From: an uncultured Lachnospiraceae bacterium | GTDB lineage: Bacteria > Bacillota > Clostridia > Lachnospirales > Lachnospiraceae | Assembly (NCBI GenBank): GCA_910578335.1 | Contig: CAJTPU010000011.1 | Coordinates: 57,914-121,913, forward strand | DNA: 64,000 nucleotides | Direction: 5' to 3' | In this document: piece after piece, positions 8,310-15,672 of the stretch | How positions within the stretch are numbered: the stretch's first letter is position 1 | How the letters are laid out: each line of letters starts with the position of its first letter | The notes under the pieces: model-generated | What the model was told of the DNA's origin: nothing | The model's database searches: none | Seen by the model: only the letters and a program-made list of their open reading frames with translations | Translations under genes and position numbers: made by a program

Positions 8310-9320
8310 ATGAGTGAAATAAAACTGCCTAAGGGATATCATTCACAATTAAATTTGTATGATACCCAGATAGCCATCAAAACCGTAAAGGATTTTTTCC
8401 AGTCGCTTCTCGCCGAAAGGCTGCACCTGCTCCGTGTGTCGGCGCCTCTCTTTGTGGACCCTGCTTCCGGTATGAATGACAATCTGAACGGTGTGGAACG
8501 CCCTGTCACCTTCGACATCAAAGAGCAGGACAAACGGGAAGCTGAAATTGTCCATTCCCTCGCCAAATGGAAGCGTTTTGCGCTCAAAAAATACGGCTTC
8601 CATGTCGGAGAAGGTCTTTACACTGACATGAGCGCCATCCGGCGTGATGAGACCGTCGATAATATACATTCCATCTACGTTGACCAGTGGGATTGGGAGA
8701 AAATTATCGAAAAAGAAGACCGCAATACAGATACGCTTAAGGATGTGGTCCGCACTGTATATAAGGTGCTGCGGAAAACAGAAAAATACATGTCCATTCA
8801 TTATGATTATATTGAAGAAATCCTGCCCCACGACATTTTCTTTATCACTTCTCAGGAGCTTGCGGATATGTTTCCCGACTACACGCCAAAGGAGCGGGAA
8901 TACTACATAGCCAAAGCAAAAGGCGCCGTCTGCATTATGCAGATTGGAGGCCCCCTGGAGTCCGGAGAGCGTCACGACGGCAGGGCGCCCGACTATGACG
9001 ACTGGAGCCTGAATGCGGATATCATTGTGTATTATCCCGTGTTAGATATTGCGCTGGAGCTTTCCTCCATGGGCATCCGCGTAGACAGGGAGGCGCTCCT
9101 TTCACAGCTTGACATGGCAGGATGTCCCGAGCGTGCCAATCTGCCCTTCCAGCAGGCTATCCTGCGCGAAGAGCTTCCCTTCACCATCGGCGGCGGCATT
9201 GGACAGTCACGCATCTGTATGTTTTTCCTGCGGAAAGCACATATTGGAGAAGTACAATGCTCCCTCTGGCCGGAAGAGACCATGCAGGAGGCTGAAAAAA
9301 CAGGACTGCAGCTTTTATAA
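8310..9320 (+). CDS. asnA: aspartate--ammonia ligase (asparagine synthetase A)
   Basis: A 336-residue AsnA, close to the usual 330. It makes asparagine from aspartate, ammonia and ATP in the cytoplasm and has a class II aminoacyl-tRNA-synthetase fold. Recognisable blocks are RVSAPLFVDPASGMNDNLNG near the N-terminus, SIYVDQWDWEK in the middle, and TIGGGIGQSR near the C-terminus, the class II motif 3 region. The frame is open from 8265, but AAGGAAA just before ATG 8310 and the family start MSEIKLPKGY fix the start. A hairpin terminator overlaps the stop codon, so it is a single-gene unit, divergent from the radical SAM operon. Confidence 0.96.
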   Translation: MSEIKLPKGYHSQLNLYDTQIAIKTVKDFFQSLLAERLHLLRVSAPLFVDPASGMNDNLNGVERPVTFDIKEQDKREAEIVHSLAKWKRFALKKYGFHVGEGLYTDMSAIRRDETVDNIHSIYVDQWDWEKIIEKEDRNTDTLKDVVRTVYKVLRKTEKYMSIHYDYIEEILPHDIFFITSQELADMFPDYTPKEREYYIAKAKGAVCIMQIGGPLESGERHDGRAPDYDDWSLNADIIVYYPVLDIALELSSMGIRVDREALLSQLDMAGCPERANLPFQQAILREELPFTIGGGIGQSRICMFFLRKAHIGEVQCSLWPEETMQEAEKTGLQLL

Positions 9321-9340
9321 GCTGCAGCTTTCTTTTTCTG
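9306..9340 (+). terminator. terminator overlapping the asnA stop
   Basis: A perfect 9-base stem (9306-9314 with 9319-9327) and 4-base loop that includes the start of the TAA stop, followed by a T-rich run (CTTTCTTTTTCT). Confidence 0.8.
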
Positions 9341-9396
9341 CTGCTTTCACCCGCTCTTTTTTCGAATTATCTTTCGACACAGGAAGGAGGCTCTTG

Positions 9397-10182
9397 GTGG
9401 AAATCGTATTTACAAATCCCGGCGTAGATTATATGATTCATCAAATCATAGGATTTCAGAGCGAAAAGGAAACCGCTTTTTGGAGTGATTCGCTATATTA
9501 TTTCTTTCCTCAGCTTGACAAGGCTCATGCGGCTGCCCTGTCTTTTGCTGAAAAGAAAACATACATAGACAGTGTTCTTCGTAAGGTCTATGTAGAATTA
9601 GAAGATACAATAAACGAAAAGACAGTATTATATTCGAAACATTGGAAAAATTGCAAGGTGCAGATAAGTGAGGCTTTATCCGAGGCTTTTGATGCCGACT
9701 GCAGTACCTTATTCAATGCTCTGCGTTGTAATGTCAGCATAAATCCCGTCAGTCCCCGCTTTCTGCGAGAACACAGTTTTGATGTTTTCTATTTGAATAG
9801 CGAAAGAGGGGCTATCGGTGTAAGTATCCATGAAATCATACATTTCATGTGGTTTTATGTGTGGAATGATTTGTTTGGTGACAGCTATGACGAATATGAG
9901 CGTCCTTCTTTGAAATGGATTCTCAGTGAAATGGTGGTAGAGTCCGTGATGAAAGACCCAAGGCTCAGCTCCATCAATCCATATTTTCCAAGAGAACAGG
10001 GTGGCTGCATTTATCCATACTTTTTTGATATGGTGGTTAATGGTTCCTTGATTCTCGACACCCTTGATGAAATGTACCGAAGCCAGAATATTCGAGAATT
10101 TATGAAAACCAGCTATGCCTATTGCCAACAGCATGAACCGGAAATCAGAACCCATATTCAAAAATCCGAAAACAAATCGTAA
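9397..10182 (+). CDS. orphan protein with HExxH metallopeptidase-like motif
   Basis: A 261-residue protein I do not recognise. It contains SIHEIIHFMW, an HExxH zinc-binding motif in a predicted helix, and about 37 residues later SEMVVESVM, whose Glu could be the third ligand of a gluzincin-type peptidase. No signal peptide or membrane segment is present, so it would be cytoplasmic. The open frame extends far upstream through asnA in another frame, but the only good site is AAGGAGG, 6 bases before GTG 9397. It follows the asnA terminator by about 60 bases. Base composition is somewhat richer in AT than that of the neighbours. Peptidase activity is inferred from the motif alone. Confidence 0.72.
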   Translation: MEIVFTNPGVDYMIHQIIGFQSEKETAFWSDSLYYFFPQLDKAHAAALSFAEKKTYIDSVLRKVYVELEDTINEKTVLYSKHWKNCKVQISEALSEAFDADCSTLFNALRCNVSINPVSPRFLREHSFDVFYLNSERGAIGVSIHEIIHFMWFYVWNDLFGDSYDEYERPSLKWILSEMVVESVMKDPRLSSINPYFPREQGGCIYPYFFDMVVNGSLILDTLDEMYRSQNIREFMKTSYAYCQQHEPEIRTHIQKSENKS

Positions 10183-10238
10183 AAATATATATTTTGCTCC
10201 CCATTTTGAGCTGCGGAAGCACTTTTTTGAAAAGAGCG

Positions 10239-11762
10239 TTAATCTATTACGTTCTTCACCCCCATAATGGTGCTGTAATCTGCATCGCTGATAATCACGC
10301 CCTTGCGGGAATTGGCAGCGTGGATAATCTGTCCGTCTCCTATGTAAAGCCCCACATGGGTGCAGCTCCTGCCGCCGTTGGAGGTGTAGCAGATAATATC
10401 GCCCGGCTGGATTTCACTGTAGTCGATGCTCCTGCCCGCCGAGGAAAACTGTCCCGACGGAGTCCTGCTGATGGAATATCCGAAATCCGCATAGATAAAG
10501 CAGGTGAAGCCGGAGCAGTCCGTGCCGCTGTCCAAGCTTTTTCCCCCATGCACATAGACATTTCCCAAGTACTGCAGCGCATACTCCACAATCGCAGCCC
10601 TGAGCTCCTCATTGTCTGTATAGACTTGTCCGGTCAACTCTGCGCCGCTTTCTCCGGCGCCGGCAGTATCCGTACCCGCCTCGGGCGCTCCATCCGCCGG
10701 CTGTCCGCCTAAAGCAGTATCCGTGCCTGCCGGCACACCGCCGTCTTGTCCCGTCTGTGCCGCGCTCTCCTGTCCCGCCGCATTGTTTTGTCCTGTCCCG
10801 CCGTTCTGTTCTGCCGCGGCTGCAGCCTCCTGCCTTGCCGCCTCCTCCATTTCTCTTGCACGCTCCGCAAGCGCCCTCTGCGCCGCAAGCTCCGCCTGCT
10901 CTTCCTCAATAGATTTTGCATAAATAAAAGTTTCCGTAACTACGACATACTCGGCAGATACATATCCCACGCTCTGTTCCGTATACTGCACCTTCAGCCA
11001 CTCTCCGCAGTCCTCCAGCAGGCTTATGTTCTCGCCCCTGCTGATATATCCGATTTTGGCAGCTTCCATATCCGGCTCCCGCCGCACATTCAGCCTGTCA
11101 GCCTGCACCGTAACATAGCGAAGCACATAGTCATCCACAACTGCAGCAGCCGCATCGCCGTAGATGAAAAATTCCGCCTTTACGTAGCCCTCCACGCTTC
11201 CCGAAATCACCTGAAACCATTCGTTATTTTCACCGGCTGGCGCAAGAATCTGCGCCACAGAGCCGTCATACAGCTTTCCGACAATCTCTCCGTCCGTACT
11301 TGGCGCATTCCGCACATTTACATAATGGTCCACATTTGCTATCGCCAGATTGGCATATTCGTCGTCTTCGTCTTCCTGCCTCGCAGCATCGCCGCCTGAT
11401 ACGGTCTGGCTGAAGGCTTCCATTGCCGCCCCGCCCGTTCCTTCCGTACCGTTTCCCGAAACTGTGCCTGCTGCATTCTCCGTCCCGTTTCCGGAAACTG
11501 TGCCCGCCGTGCCGGGCAGCTTAGTTTCTCCCTGATTTCCATCGGTTTCGGATGCCGCCTGCCAAGCCGCCTCCACATCCTCCTGCGACGTCTCTTCTCC
11601 TGCGGCGCCCGCTCCTGCATCGCCTTCCGATACGGTCTGCACCTGCCCTGCAGCCGCCACCATTCTGCCCACCGCAAAGCAGTTCCCGATTATCCATATG
11701 CCAAGGCAGAGCTCCGCTGCCAGAAAACACAATGCAATACTTTTTTCTCTCTTATTCTTCAT
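10239..11762 (-). CDS. secreted SH3-NlpC/P60 cell-wall hydrolase
   Basis: A 507-residue exported protein that should cut peptidoglycan stem peptides. After a positively charged start comes a hydrophobic signal/anchor segment (ALCFLAAELCLGIWIIG), then a low-complexity region with V-S-G-N-G-T-E and VSGGD repeats, two bacterial SH3 domains (HYVNVRNAPS and RLNVRREPD), an Ala/Glu-rich coiled segment, a Gly/Ala/Thr-rich linker, and a C-terminal NlpC/P60 domain. Catalytic residues are visible: Cys in DCSGF, His in THVGLYIG and His in IIHAAN. Possible starts are TTG 11792, ATG 11774 and ATG 11762; 11762 has GGAAG at a fitting distance and starts right at the signal sequence. A consensus promoter lies just upstream, so it is transcribed apart from the ABC genes. 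Confidence 0.9.
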   Translation of the reverse strand: MKNKREKSIALCFLAAELCLGIWIIGNCFAVGRMVAAAGQVQTVSEGDAGAGAAGEETSQEDVEAAWQAASETDGNQGETKLPGTAGTVSGNGTENAAGTVSGNGTEGTGGAAMEAFSQTVSGGDAARQEDEDDEYANLAIANVDHYVNVRNAPSTDGEIVGKLYDGSVAQILAPAGENNEWFQVISGSVEGYVKAEFFIYGDAAAAVVDDYVLRYVTVQADRLNVRREPDMEAAKIGYISRGENISLLEDCGEWLKVQYTEQSVGYVSAEYVVVTETFIYAKSIEEEQAELAAQRALAERAREMEEAARQEAAAAAEQNGGTGQNNAAGQESAAQTGQDGGVPAGTDTALGGQPADGAPEAGTDTAGAGESGAELTGQVYTDNEELRAAIVEYALQYLGNVYVHGGKSLDSGTDCSGFTCFIYADFGYSISRTPSGQFSSAGRSIDYSEIQPGDIICYTSNGGRSCTHVGLYIGDGQIIHAANSRKGVIISDADYSTIMGVKNVID

Positions 11763-11829
11763 CTGTTCTTCCATTCTTTTTATCAAAATCAAGCCGCAGA
11801 CACGCTTGCGCCCAAGCTTACCGATTTCT

Positions 11830-11857
11830 ATTATAACAGACTTTTTTCTTGTGTCAA
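11830..11857 (-). promoter_or_regulatory. sigma-A promoter of the NlpC/P60 gene
   Basis: Minus strand TTGACA (11857-11852), 16-base spacer, TATAAT (11835-11830): both boxes are perfect consensus. It lies just past the stop of the upstream ABC permease. Confidence 0.85.
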
Positions 11858-11863
11858 AAATTT

Positions 11864-12667
11864 TCAGGACCCTGTGGACTTATAATGCCTGACCCCAACG
11901 CGCCAGAATATATAGCAAGGCACTACAAAAAGAATCACACCAAAAGGGCAGAGGGCATACTGCCACTTATCCGTCTTCCCAAGCAGGTATTGCAAGGGGT
12001 AATACTGCACCAACGTGTAGGGAATTACATAAGTACAGAAACGCATAAGCCCCTTTCCGTAGATATCAATGGGATATTTGCCATGCTCCTTCGCCCCATA
12101 GGTCAGCACGTTCATACACTCCGTATTTTCTATGGAAAAAAAGCAGACCGAGGCTTCTATCATAAACAACCCGGCAAACAGGCAGACGCCGCCCAGAAGC
12201 ATGAGAAAAAGCGCCGCCATCCTGCCCGCAGTCCAGTCCACACTACAGTTTCTGATTCCCACAAAAAGCACAAGCACGCCCGTCACCGCAGGCGCAAGCC
12301 GCCCCAAATCAAAGCCGCTTCCCAGAACCTGCAGCATGGGACTGACAGGGCGCACCAGCATCCTGTCAAACTCTCCCTTCCTGACAATCCCTGAAAACTT
12401 CTTAAAGCCGTTGGCACAGCACTCTGCAAGGGAAAAGGATAACTGCATCACGGAAAAACAGAGCAGAATCTCCCCGTAGGTATAGCCCTTCACCTCAGAA
12501 AAGCCGGAAAACAAAAAGTAAATGCCAAGAAAACCGTTAAATGCAATGAGGAACCGCCCTCCCGCCATCAGAAAAAAGGAAAGTCTGTACTGCATGGCGC
12601 TTTGCAGCACCACGGAAACATACCTGCCGTAAACCATAATAGCCTTTCTCATTTCATCTGTCTCCAT
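11864..12667 (-). CDS. ABC-2 type permease (COG3694-like)
   Basis: A 267-residue membrane protein with about six hydrophobic segments, the second permease of an ABC-2 export system. The stretch GFKKFSGIVRKGEFDRMLVRPVSP is the characteristic cytoplasmic loop of the DUF990/ABC-2 family that contacts the ATPase. It lies 11 bases after the first permease and forms an operon ATPase-permease-permease. ATG 12667 has only a weak site; ATG 12652 has GGAG 9 bases before it and may be the true start. The substrate of this widespread three-gene system is not known. Confidence 0.82.
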   Translation of the reverse strand: METDEMRKAIMVYGRYVSVVLQSAMQYRLSFFLMAGGRFLIAFNGFLGIYFLFSGFSEVKGYTYGEILLCFSVMQLSFSLAECCANGFKKFSGIVRKGEFDRMLVRPVSPMLQVLGSGFDLGRLAPAVTGVLVLFVGIRNCSVDWTAGRMAALFLMLLGGVCLFAGLFMIEASVCFFSIENTECMNVLTYGAKEHGKYPIDIYGKGLMRFCTYVIPYTLVQYYPLQYLLGKTDKWQYALCPFGVILFVVPCYIFWRVGVRHYKSTGS

Positions 12668-12678
12668 TTCTCTTCACA

Positions 12679-13485
12679 TTAGCCGCCCTGCACCACCATT
12701 CTCCGCTCCGCTCTCCCGCACACAGCCCTGCCGAGAAGAACAAGCACCGCAATCCAAAATATCTGCAGCCACACGGCACGCAGCATTTCCCCGCCTGCCA
12801 GGCTGCCGCCATAGACGCGCAGCGCCACATTCTGCATAGCGCCAAAGGGAAGCAGCTCCAGCACGCCTCTCACCGGCTGCGGAATAAAGGGAAAGGGGAT
12901 AATCGCGCCGGAAAGGAACTCAACTGCTCCTGTCAGCAAAGCCCTGAGACCCTGCGGCGATATGGTAAAGAGCGTAATCGCATAAACCAGCATACAAAAT
13001 GCCACCGTGACAAACAGTCCCAAAAACAAAGTCAGGATAAAAAAGGCAAAAGCCGCTGCGCTCTTTGGTGCTGACAGCCCGTATGGACGCGGCAGCAGAG
13101 CCGCCACGACAATAATCGGCACACACTTTAGCGCCGCCGTCGCACATCTGCCGCCCACGCTTTTGGCAAACCACATGCGGTAAAGCGAAATCGGCCTGCA
13201 CAACTCATAGGCGACGTCGCCGTTCATAATAACGGAAAAAATATCGCCGTCCGTGGCAATCCACGTATTAAACATGGCAAGAAAAGCTTCCTTCAGCCAG
13301 ATATAGGACACCAGCGCCGCAAATTCCATGGGCGGCTCCTTCCCTGACGACAGATAAATGGCACGGTAAGCGGCAATTTCCATCATCCCCCACAAAAACT
13401 GCGTCGTCAGAGCGGCGATTGACGCCGACCGGTACTGCAGCCCTACCTGAAAGCGCACCTTAAAAAAACCAAAATATTTTTTCAA
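12679..13485 (-). CDS. ABC-2 type permease (COG4587-like)
   Basis: A 268-residue membrane protein with about six hydrophobic segments, the first permease of the ABC-2 trio. The loop SVIMNGDVAYELCRPISLYRMW matches the corresponding loop of its sister permease, so the two probably form a heterodimer. The start is TTG with GGGGG 6 bases before it; no better ATG exists near the N-terminus. It begins 10 bases after the ATPase stop. Confidence 0.82.
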   Translation of the reverse strand: MKKYFGFFKVRFQVGLQYRSASIAALTTQFLWGMMEIAAYRAIYLSSGKEPPMEFAALVSYIWLKEAFLAMFNTWIATDGDIFSVIMNGDVAYELCRPISLYRMWFAKSVGGRCATAALKCVPIIVVAALLPRPYGLSAPKSAAAFAFFILTLFLGLFVTVAFCMLVYAITLFTISPQGLRALLTGAVEFLSGAIIPFPFIPQPVRGVLELLPFGAMQNVALRVYGGSLAGGEMLRAVWLQIFWIAVLVLLGRAVCGRAERRMVVQGG

Positions 13486-13495
13486 TCCGCACCCC

Positions 13496-14314
13496 CTATA
13501 AAATATCCAGGTCGCGGTAGAGCTTTGCTACAATCTTATCCAGCTCCTCCGCAGAATCTTTGCCGCCCAAATCCGCCGCCTGCTGCCGCAGGCTCTCAAG
13601 CGTCCCGTCTAAAAGCAGCCTGCCCTTTCCAATCAGAATGACCCTGTTGGTTAATGCGGCGATATCCTGCATATCATGCGTTGTCAGAATCACAGTGGTT
13701 CCATGCTCCTCATTCCGTTTTTTGATAAAATCCCGCACCGCCAGCTTGGATACCGCATCAAGCCCTATGGTCGGCTCGTCCAGAAACAAAAGCGACGGGT
13801 CATGTAAAAGCGACGCCGCTATCTCGCATCGCATACGCTGTCCTAGAGACAACTGCCGCACCGGTGTTTTTAAAAGCTCCTTTAAAGCAAGCAGTTCCGT
13901 CAGTTCTTCTAAATTGTTTTGGTAATTGTGCGTCTCGATAGAATAGATTTCTTTTATCAGCTCAAAAGAATCGATAACAGGAACATCCCACCACAACTGC
14001 GAGCGCTGCCCGAACACCACGCCGATTTCCCTCACATGGGCAATCCTGTCCTTCCATGGCGTGCGTCCGTTTACAATACAGCTTCCGCTGTCCGGTGTTA
14101 AAATGCCGCTGAGAATTTTGATTGTGGAGCTTTTACCGGCTCCATTCGGACCTATGTAACCCACCATCTCACCGTCCGCAATCGTAAAGCTTATATCGGA
14201 CAACGCCCTGATGGTTTCCGTCTTTCTGTGAAACAAAGACTTGCAGGCTTCCGTAATTCCTGCATTTCTTTTTGCAATCCGGTACGATTTGCAGATGCCT
14301 TCCATCGCAATCAT
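13496..14314 (-). CDS. ABC-2 transporter ATP-binding protein (COG4586-like)
   Basis: A 272-residue ATPase that powers the two permeases downstream. Walker A is GPNGAGKSS, the signature is LSLGQRMR (a variant of LSGGQ seen in this family), Walker B is LLFLDEP, followed by TTHD. The insertion GQRSQLWWDVPVIDSF after the Q-loop region is typical of COG4586. AGGAGG precedes the ATG. First gene of the operon. Confidence 0.92.
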   Translation of the reverse strand: MIAMEGICKSYRIAKRNAGITEACKSLFHRKTETIRALSDISFTIADGEMVGYIGPNGAGKSSTIKILSGILTPDSGSCIVNGRTPWKDRIAHVREIGVVFGQRSQLWWDVPVIDSFELIKEIYSIETHNYQNNLEELTELLALKELLKTPVRQLSLGQRMRCEIAASLLHDPSLLFLDEPTIGLDAVSKLAVRDFIKKRNEEHGTTVILTTHDMQDIAALTNRVILIGKGRLLLDGTLESLRQQAADLGGKDSAEELDKIVAKLYRDLDIL

Positions 14315-14434
14315 TTTGCTTCCTCCTGGTAGTTATATGATTCATATCTTGCCAAGCCGGTCTGGTTCCGCTGGTTTCTGCCAGCCGGATACCGAAGGTA
14401 AAATATTAAGTTGCCCCGCTCTGCGGGAAATTTT
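14315..14434 (-). other. structured 5' leader of the ABC-2 operon
   Basis: About 115 transcribed bases before the ATPase start. Read on the minus strand it can form three small hairpins: CCCGC/GCGGG, a short stem around TTCGG, and GCTGG/CCAGC nested within CCGG repeats. No known riboswitch consensus is recognised. Confidence 0.35.
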
Positions 14435-14463
14435 ATTATAGCACAGCCCACGCAGAAGCACAA
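14435..14463 (-). promoter_or_regulatory. putative promoter of the ABC-2 operon
   Basis: Minus strand TTGTGC (14463-14458), 17-base spacer, perfect TATAAT (14440-14435). Confidence 0.6.
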
Positions 14464-14529
14464 GCATTTTCCGACTATCATAATGCCCTGCATCTCTTGC
14501 TTTTTTATGCATTCTCCTTTACACTATAG

Positions 14530-14620
14530 CTATCAGTAGGATTCGGATGCTAAAAGCCCTTTTGGGTAAATCGACAGCGAGTAACTTCAGTCAGGGCTTT
14601 TGACACCCCAATCTCAGTAG
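14530..14620. repeat. MITE-like palindrome family 1, short copy
   Basis: A 91-base imperfect palindrome. Arms at 14530-14560 and 14593-14620 pair around the core AAAAGCCCT/AGGGCTTTT. From 14565 onward it matches the right half of the full copy at 25577-25820 (GGGtAAAT-GACAG, AACTTCAaTCAGGGCTTTT, ACACCC). It looks like an internally deleted copy. Confidence 0.65.
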
Positions 14621-14662
14621 ATGATTGCAAAACGTAGCAGCTATGCGAGTGTCATTGTGCAT
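14621..14662. repeat. partial copy of palindrome family 2
   Basis: A 39-base stretch identical at 32 positions to the right arm of the palindrome at 59157-59401, in reverse orientation. It begins TGATTGCaAAAC and ends AGTGTCATTGTGC. It abuts the family 1 copy and lies directly upstream of the PepSY lipoprotein. Confidence 0.6.
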
Positions 14663-14683
14663 GTTAGCAGAATGGAGGAATCT

Positions 14684-15628
14684 ATGAACAGAAGATGCTT
14701 TTTCGAACCTGTCCTAATCGCCGTTCTTTTATTGTTTGCCGGCTGCGGTATGCCCTCCGCCAAAGAACCCTTGGCAGAAACCGGCTCCTATATTACAGTG
14801 GCGGAAGCCAAAACCGTCGTACTGGAAAATGCAGGTCTTTTAGAGGAAAATGTTGTTTTTGTCCGGCTGCTGCTCGATTCTGACGGTGACGTCGCCCAAT
14901 ATGACATTGAATTTGTCAGTGCAACGGCAGAATATACCTATACGGTCAACGCTGTCACGGGTGAAATCCTTTCCCTGAACTGTGAAGCAGGACATTTTGA
15001 CCTGTCAAAGCTACCCACGGAGCATACGCAGGCAGACAGCACGCAGGCAAATGATGCCTTAACAGGCTCTTCGCCGGAGGACAGGCAAACAGATACCTCG
15101 CAAGACTCTCAGGCAAATACGCAGGCAGACGGCTCCCGGACAGACGACATTCCAAACGAACCGGATATCCAGTATATCGGCAGAGATGCCGCCACGCAGA
15201 CAGCGCTTTCCCATGCCGGCTTTGACGCTGACAGCGTCCGCATTTCTCACGTGCATCTGGAGTTTGACGACGGCTGCTGGCAGTATGATGTAGAATTTTA
15301 TAAAGACAATACGGAATACGACTATGATATCGATGCTCTGACAGGTGCAATCCTGTCCTGCAGCCATGACACGGACTATCACAACCGGCACCATGGCTCT
15401 GCCGGCACGCCGGGCACGGCTATGCTTACCGAAGAGACGGCAATACAAGCTGCTCTGGACTATGCCGGTATCTCCGAACAGGACGCCGAGTTTCTGACAG
15501 CAGAACTTGACTATGACGACGACTGTGCAGAGTACGAAATAGAATGGTATGTAGGGCGCACAGAATATGAGTGCGACGTGGATGCCTACACCGGCGAAGT
15601 TTTAAGTTTTCACAAGGAACTGGATTAA
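14684..15628 (+). CDS. PepSY-domain lipoprotein (three repeats)
   Basis: A 314-residue lipoprotein. The N-terminus is a signal peptide ending in the lipobox LFAGC, so the mature protein is anchored on the outer face of the membrane. Three PepSY-like units follow, each with an A-x-x-x-A-L helix, an acidic strand pair and the closing VTGEILS, LTGAILS or YTGEVLS. A Gln/Asp/Thr-rich linker separates unit 1 from units 2-3. PepSY domains are thought to inhibit or chaperone secreted peptidases; a direct partner is not visible here. GGAGGAATCT before ATG 14684 fixes the start; the frame opens earlier, at 14621, inside repeat sequence. A strong terminator follows. Confidence 0.85.
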   Translation: MNRRCFFEPVLIAVLLLFAGCGMPSAKEPLAETGSYITVAEAKTVVLENAGLLEENVVFVRLLLDSDGDVAQYDIEFVSATAEYTYTVNAVTGEILSLNCEAGHFDLSKLPTEHTQADSTQANDALTGSSPEDRQTDTSQDSQANTQADGSRTDDIPNEPDIQYIGRDAATQTALSHAGFDADSVRISHVHLEFDDGCWQYDVEFYKDNTEYDYDIDALTGAILSCSHDTDYHNRHHGSAGTPGTAMLTEETAIQAALDYAGISEQDAEFLTAELDYDDDCAEYEIEWYVGRTEYECDVDAYTGEVLSFHKELD

Positions 15629-15642
15629 CCAATAGGAGCAAG

Positions 15643-15672
15643 GTATCAAAAGCCCGGTCGGGCTTTTGATAC
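15643..15672. terminator. bidirectional terminator between the PepSY gene and gltD
   Basis: A perfect 13-base stem (15643-15655 with 15660-15672) with loop GGTC. It serves both convergent genes and overlaps the first base of the gltD stop codon. Confidence 0.75.
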
